Assembly (NCBI RefSeq): GCF_003597395.2
Contig: NC_133771.1
Location: 131,677,490 to 131,741,489 of the forward strand
Direction of reading: 5' to 3'
From: Chelonoidis abingdonii
Taxonomy: Eukaryota; Chordata; Testudines; Testudinidae
DNA: 64,000 bases
In this document: positions 1 to 13,500 of the stretch, piece by piece
Layout: the number at the start of each line of letters is the position of its first letter
Numbering within the stretch: the stretch's first letter is position 1
Notes under the pieces: model-generated
The model's database searches: none
What the model was told of the DNA's origin: nothing
Seen by the model: the letters and a program-made list of their open reading frames with translations, nothing else
Position numbers and translations under genes: made by a program

Positions 1-20
1 AAATTAGGTTTCTCCGCTGT

Positions 21-340
21 TTGGCTGGGCTTACTCTCCGAGACAGGATGAGAGGCTCAGCTATGTGGGAGAGCCTCAGACTAGAGCTGCCATACCTGCA
101 GATCCAGAGGAGCCAGCTGAGGTGGTTCAGGCACCCGATAAGGATGACCCCTGGAAAGCTTCCTTTGGAACTCTACTGGGCACGTCCCACAGGGAGGAGG
201 CCCCAAGGCAGACCCAGTACACGCTGAAGGGGTTACACCTCCTGGCTGGCCTGGGAATGCTGGAAAATACCCCCCCCCCATCTCTTTCAGGAGGCACTGG
301 AACCTGTTGCGGAAGAAAGGGAAGTCTGGTCCTTCCCACT
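21..340 (+). mobile_element. Non-LTR retrotransposon pol C-terminal remnant
   Basis: A 68-codon open frame at 21-227 carries a SQLRWF...RMTPGKLPLE...RARPTGRR-like text ending in GRRPQGRPSTR. This Arg/Pro-rich GRPRTR-type tail is typical of the C-terminus of LINE polyproteins found in fish and reptile genomes. The reading slips frame near 230, and related text (hydrophobic Leu-Ala-Gly stretch, then Val-Ala-Glu-Glu-Arg) runs on to about 340. There is no upstream reverse transcriptase in the window, so this is a 5'-truncated relic cut by the window edge. The LINE clade (RTE-like or Rex-like) cannot be settled by eye. Confidence 0.45.
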
Positions 341-429
341 CTCCATGCTGTTGCTGCGACCCTCAGCAGGAAAAAGGCATAAAGGAAAAAGAAAAAGCAA
401 AGTAAACGCACAATTGGCAGAAAGACCAC

Positions 430-1190
430 TTTCAAAAAGTAGTTATTAATGGTTAACTGCCAAACTGGAAGGATGTATTTAGTGGGCTCCCGCAAAGGTC
501 TGTCCCTGAGTTTGGTATTACTGAATATTTTCATTAAGGACTTGGAGGGGATAGTGTGCTTATAAAATTTGCAGATGACATCAAGCTGAGAGAGGTTGCA
601 AACACTTTGGAGGACAGAATTAGAATTCAAAATGATCTTGATGCATTGGAGAACTGGTCTGAAATCAATAAGATGAAATTCAATAAAGACGTGCAAAGTA
701 CTACACTTAGGAAGGAAAAATCAAATGCACAAATACAAAATGGAGAATAACTGACTAGGCAGTAGAACTGAAAAACAGGATCTGGGGGTAATAGGGGATC
801 ACAAATTGAATACAAGTCAGCAGTGTGATGCTGTTGTGAAAAAGACGTCATATGTAGCATCATATGTAAGACATGGGAGACTGGTGAGGCAATCAGGTGA
901 ACTGTGTCTACTTTTGGGCACCACACTTCAAGATAGATGTAAACAAATTGGAGACTCAAGAGGAGAGCAACAAAAATAATAAGTTTAGAAAACATGACTT
1001 TTCTAACTATAATTATACATGCAACAAGTTACCTAGGAAGGAGGTGGAGCCCCCATCTTTGGAGGTTTTTAAGAACAGGTTAGACAAACATCTGTCAGGG
1101 ATGATCTAGATATACTTAATTCTGCCTCAATGTAGGAGGATGGACTAGACCTCAAGAGCCCTTCCAGCTCTACATTTTTGGATTCTGTAT
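430..1190 (+). mobile_element. CR1/L3-type LINE, 3' end
   Basis: The text reads as the end of a CR1-family reverse transcriptase. The FADD box (the Y/F-x-DD catalytic motif) is followed by DIKLREVANTLEDR at about 565-625, then NKMKFNKD at about 665-690. A C-terminal block around 1030-1108 contains SLEVFKNRLDKHLSGM. The 3' UTR-like text (ggaggatggactagacc, ccttccagctctacat, gattctgtatt) at 1134-1190 is the usual CR1 tail. The open frames are short and interrupted, with parts missing between 750 and 890, so the copy is dead. CR1 elements dominate turtle, bird and crocodile genomes. Confidence 0.8.
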
Positions 1191-2815
1191 TTTGCTTATT
1201 GCAATATTTTGCAAAACTAGGTTAAAAACATTTTTTATAAATTTGAAAAAACAAAAGTTTATGCATTGATTCTAATGGAGTTTCACATTATGGGTTTGCC
1301 CATGGAGAGCAGCTTTCAGGATCAGGACTTTAGACTGCAATATTACATTCTTTGCATCACTCTAGGTATGAGCTCAATCATTCAGCAATACATGCAGCAG
1401 GAAGGACAGAGAAATATTAACATGGTGAAACAGGCCATGATGTTGCTTAAATCTGACTTCTCAGATTTCTTTTTAAAATAATCTTAACCTTGAATTGTGT
1501 CAAGGGAAAATAGTATGTAGCTCATTAGTGCCACCTATTGCATGTTTCTGGAAACAAAATACCAATCAACAATACATGTATACTAGTGTACAGTATCTGC
1601 ACCTTATGGTTAATCACTTTGAATTTTCTTAAATCTTTTAAAATTTCTAATTACATATTTCATTTGGGGTTGCTTCATCTCCTGAACTTCCTACAACTTT
1701 CCCCTCATTTCTATAATTTACTACAGATGGATACAAAGGTTTCTTTACAAACATACTGCAAAGAATAATCACATACTGTAAAGTATTTGCATGTCTTAGT
1801 CTACAGCATTAGTAATGCTTTATATGTTCAAGGCACTGCATAACCATTAATTAATTAATCCTCACAAAATCTCTTTGAGGTAAATAAATAGCAATCTATA
1901 AAATTCTTATCTGAACCATACTCCAAACATAAATTCATCAAAACCACTTGCTCCCTCATTTTCTTTTGAACAGTATTTTTTCAACAGTATTAACAAATGT
2001 TAAAACATTTAGAGAATCCTCAGTCTTTTTTTTTTTGTTTTAAATCTGTGGTAGCTCTGCATATAGAATTTAATTTGCATCCCCCTCCCTTAGTTGCATG
2101 TTTGTTTATCAACAGGGGTTGGATCAGGCCAACTCCTGTTTGGCTTACTCACACAAATAGTCCCATGAATTGAGTAATTAAGCAGAGCAGGATTTGGTCC
2201 CAAGAGCATTTTAAAAGTGATTCTCAATTTTTGCTGTGGGTAATGTGCTGCTCATTGAACTAACTACATGTGCCTTTCCTAAAGTTCTGCTGCTTTTGCT
2301 ATGAAACATTCTACTGAAATGAAGTGAAGTGTAAACAGCTGTGAGAACTACTCAGTTATATGAACAATAGAGTGGATCAGAAACATTTTCATGTAAACTT
2401 TTTAATGAAAAATACTTGATTACATTTTAGTGATTTTTTAAAATTTTGATCAAAATTTTTCAAAACTAAATGTTTTAAAAACTTTTAAACTCTCCCCCAA
2501 CTGAAAAAAAACCTCACTCTCTCACTTTTCTTTTACTCCTTCCTCTTTTTCCCCTCCAGCAGAAAAAAAAGTATTGTTTCCACCTACACAAAACTGAAAC
2601 GTAGGGGGAAAAAAGTATTGAAAACCCCAAAAATATTCATAGGAAGTTTTTGAAAGTGAAAAATTTATTTTTAAATATTTCATAAAATATACTTATCTGT
2701 TTTCAACTAGCTGTAATTAAGATGTGAAAGTATCAGATTAAGATAAAAGCAATTTTAATTATCTGAATTTATGCTTTCAGTTTTCACGCAACAGAACCAC
2801 CCATTATCCTAATTA
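1191..2815. other. AT-rich upstream intergenic DNA
   Basis: No gene is recognisable. The stretch is AT-rich with poly-A, poly-T and TTTAAA-like runs. Open frames at 1266-1481 and 1538-1768 have no family signature and look like chance ORFs. Confidence 0.6.
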
Positions 2816-2823
2816 TTCTATAC

Positions 2824-3525
2824 CAGAGGTTCTCAAACTGTGGTCTGTCGACCACCAGTGGTCCATGAGCTCCATTCATGTTGTCTGTGGATAGTTCTCT
2901 CTAAGGTACACACCAGGACGGCTGCACACGAGACTAACTAGGTGCCTGGACCCTGGAGATGACACACATGTAAGGTGAGGTAGTGGCCTTAGGGGGAATA
3001 GGAGGTAGGTAGGTAGGAGGGGGAAGTGGGATGAGGGGAAATTTGGGATATGCAAGGCTGCGGCAGCCAGAGAAAGAGGTGACTTTCCCCAGTTCCAGGG
3101 CTGTGGCTACCAGGGAGAGATGGCCCTCCTTCCCAACTTCAGCTCTGTGGCAGGAGAGAGATGCCCCCTCATTCCCAGCCTCAGCTCTACAGCCGCTGTG
3201 GCAGAGGAGAGAAATGGCCCTGCCCCTTCCCAGCGCCAGCTGGGGGTGGGGGGGTGGGGGGAGCTTGCCACAGCAGGGGGGAGAAGGCACATCCATTGCA
3301 TTAGAAAGGTAAGACTACTGATATTAAGATACAAGTTGTATGCTTTTATTTGTAGAACAAAAAAGTTAATTATTAGTAAAGGTTTTTTTATATAGCACTT
3401 TTATCCAAAGTGCTTTACTATAGTTAGCAAACAGTACAAACAACATTTGGAAAGATCATTAAGTGGTCCACGGAGACCCTCAGCAATTTTCAAGTGGTCC
3501 ATGAAAAAAAGTTTGAGAACCACTG
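2824..3525 (+). mobile_element. hAT-type non-autonomous transposon (702 bp)
   Basis: The termini are inverted: CAGAGGTTCTCAAAC at 2824 and GTTTGAGAACCACTG ending at 3525, with one mismatch. Flanking 8 bp copies ttctatac (2816-2823) and ttctacac (3526-3533) match at 7 of 8 positions, the hAT target-duplication length. The interior is GC-rich and purine-rich (about 2950-3290) and has no transposase. The open frames across it on both strands are composition artefacts. It lies about 0.9 kb upstream of the CEP43 start codon. Confidence 0.88.
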
Positions 3526-3533
3526 TTCTACAC

Positions 3534-3949
3534 CATTTTGCTATTATGAGTCAAACTCAGATGGTGATTTAAACTATGCAGTTGGTGTAAATTGACCAGC
3601 AAAAAAGTGTGAAGTGATCACCAAAAAGCACTCTTTGGATGGACTTAGCATCCAGGTTCCATTTCAGCAAGGTACTTTAAGCGCGTGCCTAACTTTAAAC
3701 ACAAAAGTCATCCCTATTGGGCAAAGCACTTAAACACCTGGTTAATTTCGGGCACGTGCACAATTTCCCTGGATTTCCAGGGATGTTTAAGTCCCACTCA
3801 TTTCATTGAGGTCCATGGGGACTGTGCCTCCTTGGGCGCTGTGCTGAAGAGGGACGGGATCACTCACGTGCACCAGGTGAGGCAGCAGTTTCACTGGGGC
3901 CGGGCGTGGCGTTGGATAGGTACCAGCCAGGGGAAATAATTTACGGGGG
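3534..3949. other. Intergenic DNA with degenerate old repeat
   Basis: Around 3660-3860 there is text of the form gtgcctaactttaaacac and gtccatggggac. This resembles an old, diverged interspersed repeat common in amniotes. No gene is visible. GC content rises towards the CEP43 promoter. Confidence 0.35.
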
Positions 3950-4452
3950 GAGCGTCAAGCGTGAATAGCCTGGACAGGAACGGCCGGGTCGTGACCCTTT
4001 GTCTTACCTCTCCCGTTATTAGCCGGTTTTCCAGCTGCACCCCGGCCCCGCGCTCTCCACCCACAGTTACCCCAGGACACCAGCCGCCAATCCGGGCCCC
4101 TGAGCAGCTCTAGAGACCCCCGCGTCTCCCTCCTTTCCGGGCCGGGCGCCCTCCCCAAACAAGGCCCCAGCCTAGCCCCGCCCCTTCCCTTTAAACCTCC
4201 CGCGCCCGCCCGCCAACCGCGGCGCTGCTTGTTGGCACTCGCACATTCCACGTGCTGGGCCCGAGACAGGCCCTGAGCAGTTCCAGTCCCTCCCGTCGCC
4301 TCTTGGGTAGCTAGGAAGTCGGCACGGCCGCTTGCCTGCTCTCCTCCCCTGCCCTCTGCCCTGACGTTAGCGCCTCTTCTCTTCTCCGCGGCGAATCTGC
4401 GCGACCCGTCCCGCCGCTAACATAGTTTGGGCGGTTGTCAGGGAGAAACAAG
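3950..4452 (+). promoter_or_regulatory. CpG-rich TATA-less promoter and 5' UTR of CEP43
   Basis: The GC and CpG content rises sharply here and stays high to about 5040, spanning exon 1 and the start of intron 1. No TATA box lies in the expected place. There is a CCAAT motif (gccgccaatccggg, about 4083-4096), an ETS-like ctttccggg (about 4133-4141) and a CACGTG E-box (about 4249-4254). This is the pattern of a housekeeping-type promoter, as expected for a constitutive centriole gene. The exact transcription start cannot be read from sequence alone. Confidence 0.75.
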
Positions 4453-4460
4453 ATGGCGGC
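4449..4460 (+). promoter_or_regulatory. YY1-type site overlapping the start codon
   Basis: CAAGATGGCGGC is an exact match to the extended YY1 core. The ATG inside it is the CEP43 start codon. YY1 sites just downstream of the transcription start are a known feature of TATA-less promoters. The same bases give an acceptable Kozak context. Confidence 0.75.
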
Positions 4461-4533
4461 GGAGGAGGACACGGAGCTGCGGGACCTGCTGGTGCAGACG
4501 CTGGAGAGCAGTGGGGTACTCAATAAAATCAAG
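4453..4533 (+). CDS. CEP43: CEP43 exon 1 (coding part)
   Basis: This exon holds 27 codons in phase 0, from ATG at 4453 to AAG before the donor gtacta at 4534. An in-frame ATG lies at 4435, but the 4453 start matches the family N-terminus and has the better context. The peptide ends VLNKIK, and the next exon continues with AELRAAV as in the vertebrate family. Confidence 0.95.
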
Positions 4534-7500
4534 GTACTAGCAGGGGAGGAGTTTGACCCCTGGGGCGCGAGACACGTGCGTGTGTTGGGGGGGGAAGCGG
4601 GCGGAGCGGCCTGCCCTAACGGTACTAACGGCTACTCCGCCCGCCCCGCGCCATGAGGGGAAGGCGGGGCCGGGGACTCGGTTCGCTTCCTCCTGCGCCG
4701 CCCCTCCCCCAGCTGGGAGCTGCTAGGCCCAACGCTCCCCCGGGAGTCCGGGACGCGATCGCCGCACTTGTCTGGCCTACGGCGCCCGTGGGTTAGGCGG
4801 GAGCCGTGATGAGCCACTGCCCTGCGGGATCTTCCGCGCCCGGGGAGCGCCGCTGGCCTGGCCCCTGACCCACCCGCTCGGCCCCTGGCGCTGCGCTCGC
4901 TGCGTTGGGGGGCGAGTTTGCTCCCCACGCTCGCGCGGCAGCTTCAGGCCCAGGGCGCGCCTGGCAGAGCCCAAGCAAAGGAACCCGCTCCAAGCTGTTC
5001 GATGCTGCAAGCAGAGGCTGTGTAACGTCCCGGTTCAAATAGGGCCCCTCCTGAATGTCCGTGGGCCTGACCCGTGTAGCCTCATTGATGGATGCGTGTA
5101 TTGATTACCGATTGATCTTTTCGATTGTATTGGTTAAAAAAGAATCGCTCTCCTGAGGGTTACAGCTGCAGGAATAGTATTAGTATTAAGAGATTTAGGT
5201 GCACCCAAGAAACACTGAGCAGATAAACAATCCCACAAATACTAAAATACAGTAGCAGATAAAAAGGGTTCTACTCTGTGACCAGCATCTCTCACATCTC
5301 CTAGAGGGAGTCCCTGGAGTGTCAGTCATCATTCTCCTCATCCTTATCATCAGCCAGGGTTGTCATCCTGGTGTGTCTCTATCCATTTCTTCCTTGTGCA
5401 TACAGGCTGGCCAACCCCTTTTATTCACAGTCATGCTTGCATCCACTAAGAGTCATTCATGTACATAAAGGTTAGTGATTGTATACTATAAACTGTAAGC
5501 CTTTCTTTGTTGCTAACTCTTGGATTTCCTTTAAATGAGGTTATGTTGGCTTCTTCTTGGGTCACATAATTAATTTCTTTTAATTCTTTTGACATTCCCA
5601 TTCTAAATAGACCTGTGAGGCTTCCCAGAATGCCAAAAGGATGAATTCCTTGTTTGTTTCTGGGTGCCTTTTATTCTTGGCTGCACCCATGTGTCTGAAT
5701 TGAGCTGGAGCCTTGCAAATCCTGAGAACAGCCGTACTGTTTGGGTCTGACTCAAATATGTTTAAGGCTTGTGCATGCTAACAAGGGAGAGCCGTGTGTA
5801 ACTGGGTTTCGGATTGGCCCCGTTGTAACTGAGTCCTTTGAATGGCTCATAGACTGGGCCTGTGTTTGCCAGGATATGAAGCTGTGGTTCTAGGGATTCC
5901 TGTCCAGACAAGCAGCTTAGACCAATACAAGGGATTTATTTGGGCAAATGTAAGGGGATTAGAAAAACCTGAAGTTGAAAAGTATATAATGACGCTATAT
6001 AAAGTCACTAACTTTAAAGTATATAACTTTTTAAAGATCAGCTCGGTTTGGTCAGGTATGTGTGTCACGCTTTAAGCAAAACTGTGCAATTGAAACATTA
6101 TTGTCCCCTGTAGTTTGAAATAAGTGTGCTATTTTTTGCTTCCTTTCTTAAATTTCATTCATAGATGAAAAGTGCTCACTGTATATAACGCCATATGTAA
6201 ATACAGTTGATTATAGTATGGTTACTACTAGTAGTTGCTAGTTCAATTTAATTTCTTATGTAAAACCTTCCTGTGTGTGTCCTTGCATAAATCCTTCCGT
6301 TCTAATGTCCTGCAAACTGTAATTAGGCTTGGAAAGTTTTTTTTTATTTTTTATTTTTATCAATAAATGTTGGTAAACATTAATTTCACCAACATAAACA
6401 ACAAAGAAATATTTTATCAATGTTTGAAATTAACAATTAGGTGAAGTAAGAAAAATGCTGCTTGAGAACTTCTTAGAGTTTTATTTTTAGGATGTTTACT
6501 TTGTTTTGACATGTGATGTTGACAGTTTGTGTTTTTAATGGTAATAAAGCTTTGTTTTTATATTTTGATGTTTACTGTCATTCTCTGATCACCCATAACT
6601 TCCTGCAACTGTGAAAATTAAATAGATAAAAACACTGAAAAATAAAGTTTAAAAGTACATGTTGGATTTATTGGTCAAACTCATTTGAAAAAATTGAACT
6701 CTGCCAAGTCTAGTTATAATACAGAAACTCGCAGTAACTGATAAGGTTAAATTTACCTGGCCTTGGTTGAGATAAAAGTAGTGAGAGACTCTTAGAAGTT
6801 TACATCCTACTCCTCACTTGGCCCCTGTGCCCTACAGAGACTTGTAAATGGTTCCTGTAGCTTCTGCTGCTAGCTCCTTTTTTTTTGCCAGTGGCTCCCA
6901 CTGATGCCATGCTTCCCAGGGCTTTGGAGCGGTGCTCCGGCTCTGTTCCAGCTCCAGGCAAAACCCTGTGGCTCCGCTGCTCCAGGATCTGCTCCAAAGC
7001 CCTAATGCTTCCCTGAAATTGACAATTTTCATATCTTAAACACAGTATTTTAAATAGCCATGTAGTAGCAGCTGTCTGAATGAGGGTGAGGACAGACTTT
7101 TGATAGATAGTTGTGGTAATTTATGGGAGTTGTGCTACTTCTATTGATCTGACCGATTTTGATAGGCATTTACACTTCTTCAAGTTGATTTATAAAATGC
7201 ATAAGGAATTTTTCTTACAGTACATTAAATGTAATAATACTCAAGCAAGCAATATGTTGAGTATTATGTACCTGTTAGTACTTCATTTTATTTTTTTAAA
7301 TAAAAATATCTAAGTTAGGGAAAACAAGCTATGCTCTGATATTGCGTATTTATACCTCAAAATTAAACAGTCTACTTTCCAAGGATGGGTGAGCGTAAAA
7401 GCTAGAAAGTAAGGCATAGAAGGATGTGTGTTCAGTGTCATGTGGAGATCAGTAAGACATAAATGAGAGCAAACTATAAAAAGGGTATTCATGTGAGTCT

Positions 7501-10500
7501 GATGCAAATGAAGTAGAGAGAATGTGAACTTGTCATAAGAGACAAATGTGGAAAGACTCTAGTTAAAATAGAATATATTCAATAGAAGACGTATTATAAA
7601 GGCGACCAGTGATAAAACTGGGGAAAATATACGAGATCTATTTGCTTAGTTTTAGGCCTTCTACAGAAACTTGTGAAGGAACTTGTCCTGCAGGAGTTTG
7701 TATGTGGTTGTAATAATAATAAACGTAGTTTGCTTGGGTTTGGCTTTTCTTTATATTAATATCTTGTGCACGTTGGCATTTGTGTAAATTATTTAACTTG
7801 ACAATGCAAAATGTCTGTTACTTTCTAAAACCATTAATGTTTTGAGTAATGCTGGGCATTTATTTTAGAAGTGTTATATTTTATTTACTAGTCTTTGAGC
7901 ACAAGAGAATGAGTAAAGCCGTAATTTGTACACTGCCAGATACGTAAGCATGGATAAATGATATATTGGCCACTTGCAACTGATATGCATTTCTTCTTTT
8001 GCTGATACACACTTCTTAAACTGAAATTTATAATATTAATGTTCATAATCCATGACCATGAAACTAGTTAATATTCAAAAACTATCCAGGTGTGTGTTCC
8101 TTCCTGTTACTTCATGTATTCTTGTGACGTTTCTACAAAAGCTTGTTCTTCACATTCATACTCTTATTACTTGTTTCCACTAAAACTGACAACGTGATGT
8201 GTGCTGTACAAACACAAAAGAAGATTTGGTTCCGAAGAGCTTGTGCTTTTTCTTTTCTTTTCATTCAGGGAGACAGTCTTCATATGACAAAGGAAGGCCT
8301 CTACTCTTTCCCTTCCCCCTCCCCCATATCCTGCTTTACAACCACTGTTTTCTGGCTGGATATGATTTGTTCAAAATAATTGTATGCCCCTTCAGTTGGG
8401 TGAAATGTCGCTAATGACATGGGGTTTGCAGCACTCACAGCACCTCTTGGTCATAGCAATAGGAGAGCAAGACTCCTTTCACAGCATAAAGCTAACGGCA
8501 GCCTTGATAAGTCAGTTTTATAAGTTCAGCTTAAAAACTGTTTCTGTTGGGCAGTTATCAGGTTTGCCACAACAGAGGGTTAAAAAAAGAATAAGATTAT
8601 ATTAATTAAGATGTTATAAAGTTGATTCTTTATTTTAAAGAACTTATTAGTTTCCACAGCTCCTTCTGTCACCGTTCATGACAACTGCACCTGTATTCCC
8701 CTCCGTGGTCCATGAAGAGCATGCACTCGAGGACCCAGGCTCATCAGTCATGACCTCTCTTGGGTAGAGACCTGTGCGTCTCTCCCTCTTGACCAGGGTG
8801 TTTCCAGGGCTGCATGGTTTCCTGCCATAGTTTCCTGTGGTATCACTAGCAAGCCAGACTGCCCAAACAGGCCAGCGTCTGCACTTGTATTTCTCTTTGA
8901 AGGCTATAAATAGCTGTGATTGCTAGTAGTCACAAGTTACCACACAACTCTTTCTAAGAAGCACACTTATTCTTAAAGCAGAAGCATTACAGAGAAAATA
9001 TATTAAAAACAATCTACACCCATGCTACCAAGCTTATCAAAAAGAACTCTGGTAGGAGTCAGTCCTTCGAACTCAACCAAGGGTGTTTTCTGTGGTTATA
9101 GTTTAGTAATAGCTTGAGCTAGCACACCCATGAATAAGTTGATCTTTTCTTTATACAGTTTGAACTTTTGATTTTGAGACTCTGGGAACAGGTAATCAGC
9201 AGATGGTGGTTGTCTCCTCAGGGAGTAGTTTGCATAACTGGAGGTGGGGAATTTGCATTCACTTCCACCTAGAGATTTCCCCAGGCAAACCATTTGACAA
9301 TGTTTGTCCCAGAAGTCCATTCTTGTCTGGCACATTGTTCAGTGTAGTCCTTTAAAGTTCATAACACTTCACAAGGTTCACATCCTGTCTCCCCTCTAGG
9401 AGAGTGGTTATGTACAGTCCTGGCCCAGACAATTTAAAACAGTGGTCCTCAAATGTACTTAAACTTAGTAAACTCTCCCAAGGATATTGCAGAAAAGATC
9501 ATATCTGTTATACCATCCATTTATTATAAAGCACATTTTATAAAGTCTATTAATTACTAATTTCCTGTCATACTCAGCACATTTTGTACTATTTAGTCTC
9601 ACAGGGTGTAATCTCCAGCATTCCCATCCCTCTTACACGTATTGTTACAGAAGCAGCTTCATTTCAGGAGGACAGCTTGTTCATTAAACTAGAATGACTG
9701 TCTAGGTACCATTATAAATAATGTTAACTATACTTTTAGCATTTTTAGCTTCTTTGAAGTAAATGAGTATTTTTAAGAAATAGTTGTTCAGATTTTAAAT
9801 TTAAAACTTGTGCTTGAGCTGATTTCAAGTGTTACCTACTCTACAAATAAAAAAAGGATCTCCTACTTTGTTAATGACATGAGAGCCAGATCTGCATGTG
9901 GCACATGAACAAAATCACTATGATAGGATCTTAGCAGGAATAGTTATTTTCATTGATGTAATGTGGTTTTCTAGTAGGACTGGGGGGATCATTTTGTGGC
10001 TCAGACGGAGATGTCACCAGAGGCTAGGGTGACCAGATCGCAAGAGTGAAATATCAGGACACATTGGGCGAGCAGGGTGGGGGAAATGATGACGATAGAC
10101 ACAGGTGCACAGCCCCGACCAGAGCCATGAGAGGGGCACACAGCCCTAGGAAGCTGCAAGAAGAGTTGTATGGCCCCTGCTTCAGCCCGCACCACAAGCC
10201 ACAGAGTAAGGACTCATGGCCTCAGCTTCAGCCCCCAGTAGAAGCCACGAGGCCAGAGGCACAGGACTCTGGCTCCAGCCCCCAGCTGAAGCTTCAGGAC
10301 AGGGGCACAGGATCCTGGTTGCAAAGTCGGATCCAGTGGCAGGGGAGCGAAGGTTCCCAGTTCTAGTGCTGGCTCCAGCCACAGTCACAGAGGGGAGACC
10401 CCCAGTCCTGCCTTCAGCCACTGACAGCTGAAGCAACCTACGTCACAGAGGTCTGGAATCAGTGAGTCTAAATTATAGACTTAGTCATAATACATATTTA

Positions 10501-13500
10501 AACATACAGATTTATTTGTACACTAAACAAACAGGGGTAAAGGGCTGGGTTTTTTATTCAGTCAATAAATCAACTTCCCAATTTACATACCTCTCAGATA
10601 TTCCAGAAGTCTACTATTTCTTGGATAACTTTTCCATAGTCATGACTTGCTTCTGGGCAATCACAAAGCTGTAGAAGTCCTTGCAACTCATCTGGAAATT
10701 CATTTTGACAAGGGTTTCAGTCCGCACCAAGACTGTGCTGCTTTGATTCTGGACATCAGTCCATGCACCTTTCATGACTGAAAATACACGCTCTGAGTAT
10801 GCATTGCTTATGGGTATACTGAGCACATATGACACCAGCTTTGCCACGTTCAGGAGTTCAGTGCTACTGTCTTTGTTTCTCAGCACTTGAGACCAGAGTT
10901 CCCCACCTAAATAGTTTCCAGGTTCCAACTTGGAGTTGATGTCTTTGATGATAGAGCTGATCAAGGTCCACTGTTTTCTGAAGGTATACAGCTGTCACGG
11001 CCGCAGACAGATCCTAGTATTCGAATACCTTATTAACTTTGATGATCAAGCACTGGGTATTGAACAAGTAGCCAGTTGTTGAAAAATCAAACCATTTCTT
11101 CAAATATAGGATCGACACATCGTAAAATTTCATGAAATCTTTCTGGAGACATGTAGCAGTGACAGGCAGCATGTCAGTTAATGCATTTTCAACTTTGGAG
11201 CCAAAGAATTTGTCATTTTTCCATTGCTGAAGTTTAGTTCTCAGAGTATGCATTATGACATATACTTCACATGCTGTGATACTCTCATTTTCCAAACAGA
11301 GCACAGTATCATTGAAGATTTTCAGGACATTCTGGAGGAAAAATAGATGAACCTCAACTTTGCTAGGTCTCTCACCTTGTTCACCGTTTTTGCTGTCCGA
11401 GAACAGCATCTATAGAAATTTTGGGCACTTCTCACTGCCCAGAGAAACAAAGTAGCACTTAATAGCCTGCCACACGTTTACAAGCCTGTTTACAGCTGGA
11501 AAAAGACTCAACCAGCACGTTGGAACATGGCACAGTAAAGTGGCATACTCTATAGCCACAAAGTCAAACATATCCTTCAGTACTGCTACTCTTAGCAGAA
11601 CTGCTGAAATAATTGAACATCTTAGTCACCAGAATCTCAGTGTCAATTTGTAGGGTATTGCTAGCATGTTTCATGGCGTTGTGCACAACATAGAGAGGGC
11701 AGTTTGCTAGCAAGATATTTTCATTTTGTTTTTTTAAATTCTGGTACACTGATTGTCGCTTTCCGTAATTCACATTTGCATTATCAGCACAGTAGGAAGA
11801 CACTTTGTTTAGGTCTAGTTTCTGTGTCACAAGTTTTTCAAGTAAAGTGTTGCTTATTGCCTCTGCAGTCTCTTCACTTTCCTCATAGAAGTCTAACAGT
11901 TTATCTTGGACCTCATGTTCAGGAGTCCAGGTGTCAGTGATAAGGGGAAGGTTTTCACATTGCCACAGATGCATCTAGCAAGGGCAATGAGAAATAGGGA
12001 CCATCTGGCTTGCTGAGGTCTTTTAAAAATTCTGTGGAGAACGGTGACAGCACATTTTTGATCAATGCCTCTGCTTTAGTCCGGCCATAGCTGATGTGCT
12101 TTGCAATCGTTGAATCTGGATACAGGGTAGGCGCCAGTTTAAGTTCACAGTCACGCAAGCGATAGGAGTGTTGATGGGCTACTGTGCAGTAAACTTGAGT
12201 TAGCTCAGTAGTGATAACCTTGTTGAAGGATTCATTTGGCTTGCTGAAAAAATGTGAGACCAAGGTACTGCTCTTCTGAGTCTGGGTGTTCTGTCCATGA
12301 TTTTTTGATTCGGCGTGATGCTTAACATCAGACTCACCACCATGGCAAATGCTAAATTCTTTCCTGCATGCTTTACAAAAGGCTTTTGAATCGCACTCCT
12401 AGGATTTCCAAATCCAGGTGTAAGTGGCTTCTCATTCTGTCCTGTATCTGCACTGTCTTTTTTTTTTTGTGTGTTTTTGGTAGTTGGCTTCTCCCTTGCC
12501 ATTGCCATTTCAGTTGGGTTTTCAGCTGAAGATTGTTAGCTTAGCTAGCCACTGCAAAGAACTACCACTTATGTGTTATTACATGCCCACTGTAGTTTGT
12601 CCTACGGTATACACTGTGGTTCAGAACTGTAAACTACATATCCCTACCATAAATTTGCATTACACCAGAAAACAACCTGAAAAACCAAAATTGCCAGTGG
12701 ATAACCAGTCACAGTCGGGTTTAATGGGACATTCCCAATCAACTAATTTTCTATTTCACTACCAAATGTTACATTTTACCTGACTCTCTCGACAAATGGT
12801 GACCCGATTGTACGTCAAGCAGATGTACACTGCCAAGTGCAATCCCTGCTTGCTAATATGGGTAAGTGAACTGGGCAGCAGGTTAGCAGTGCTTGCTCCC
12901 AGCCTGCTCTGTAGAATCAGCATGTGCAGAGAGAGGCAGGTGCCTCCTTTCCTTGACTCTGCCATGAGCAAGGTGGACCGGTCTGCACACACTCTGCTGG
13001 GTAGAAAGATGCAGCCTCTGACACTTACCTCAGGGACCTGCCGGCCGCTTCCTGGGAGCCACCTCAAATAAGCACTGCTGGGACCCACCACTGCATTCAT
13101 TTGAGGCGGTGAGCAGCAGGAGGGGCGGGACTGACCTGGGGCATGTATGGCATGGCCAGAGGCACGCTGGTCTGCCTGTGTCATAAGGTATAATTCCCAA
13201 ATCTGAACCTTAGCGTCCAAAATTCTGGTACCTGCATGAATTCCTCTAAGCTTAATTACCAGCTTAGATCCTGTAGCGCTGCCACCAACCAGGAATTCCA
13301 GTGCCTGGTACAGTCTGGTCCCCCCAAAACCTTCTCTGGGGACCCCAAGACTCAGATGCCTTGAGTCTCACAACAAAGGGAAATAACCCACTTCCCTTCC
13401 CCCCCTTTACCTCCTCCCAGGCTTCCCCTCCCTGGGTTACCCTGGAAGATTACTGTACTTAAACTCCTTGAATTACAAAACAGAGAGGACAATTTACCTT

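Noticed and set aside
127..696. 189-codon minus-strand ORF at the left edge
   Set aside because: It runs antisense through two LINE remnants, has poly-Phe/Leu from an A-rich tract, and shows no family signature.
1..4450. RNASET2, the neighbour of CEP43 in mammals
   Set aside because: No exon of it was recognised upstream. It may lie further left.
3955..5038. Several GC-rich minus-strand ORFs in the CEP43 CpG island, possible head-to-head gene
   Set aside because: Composition (Arg/Gly/Ala/Pro) and mutual overlap in different frames point to chance ORFs in CpG-rich DNA. No conserved start or splice structure was seen.
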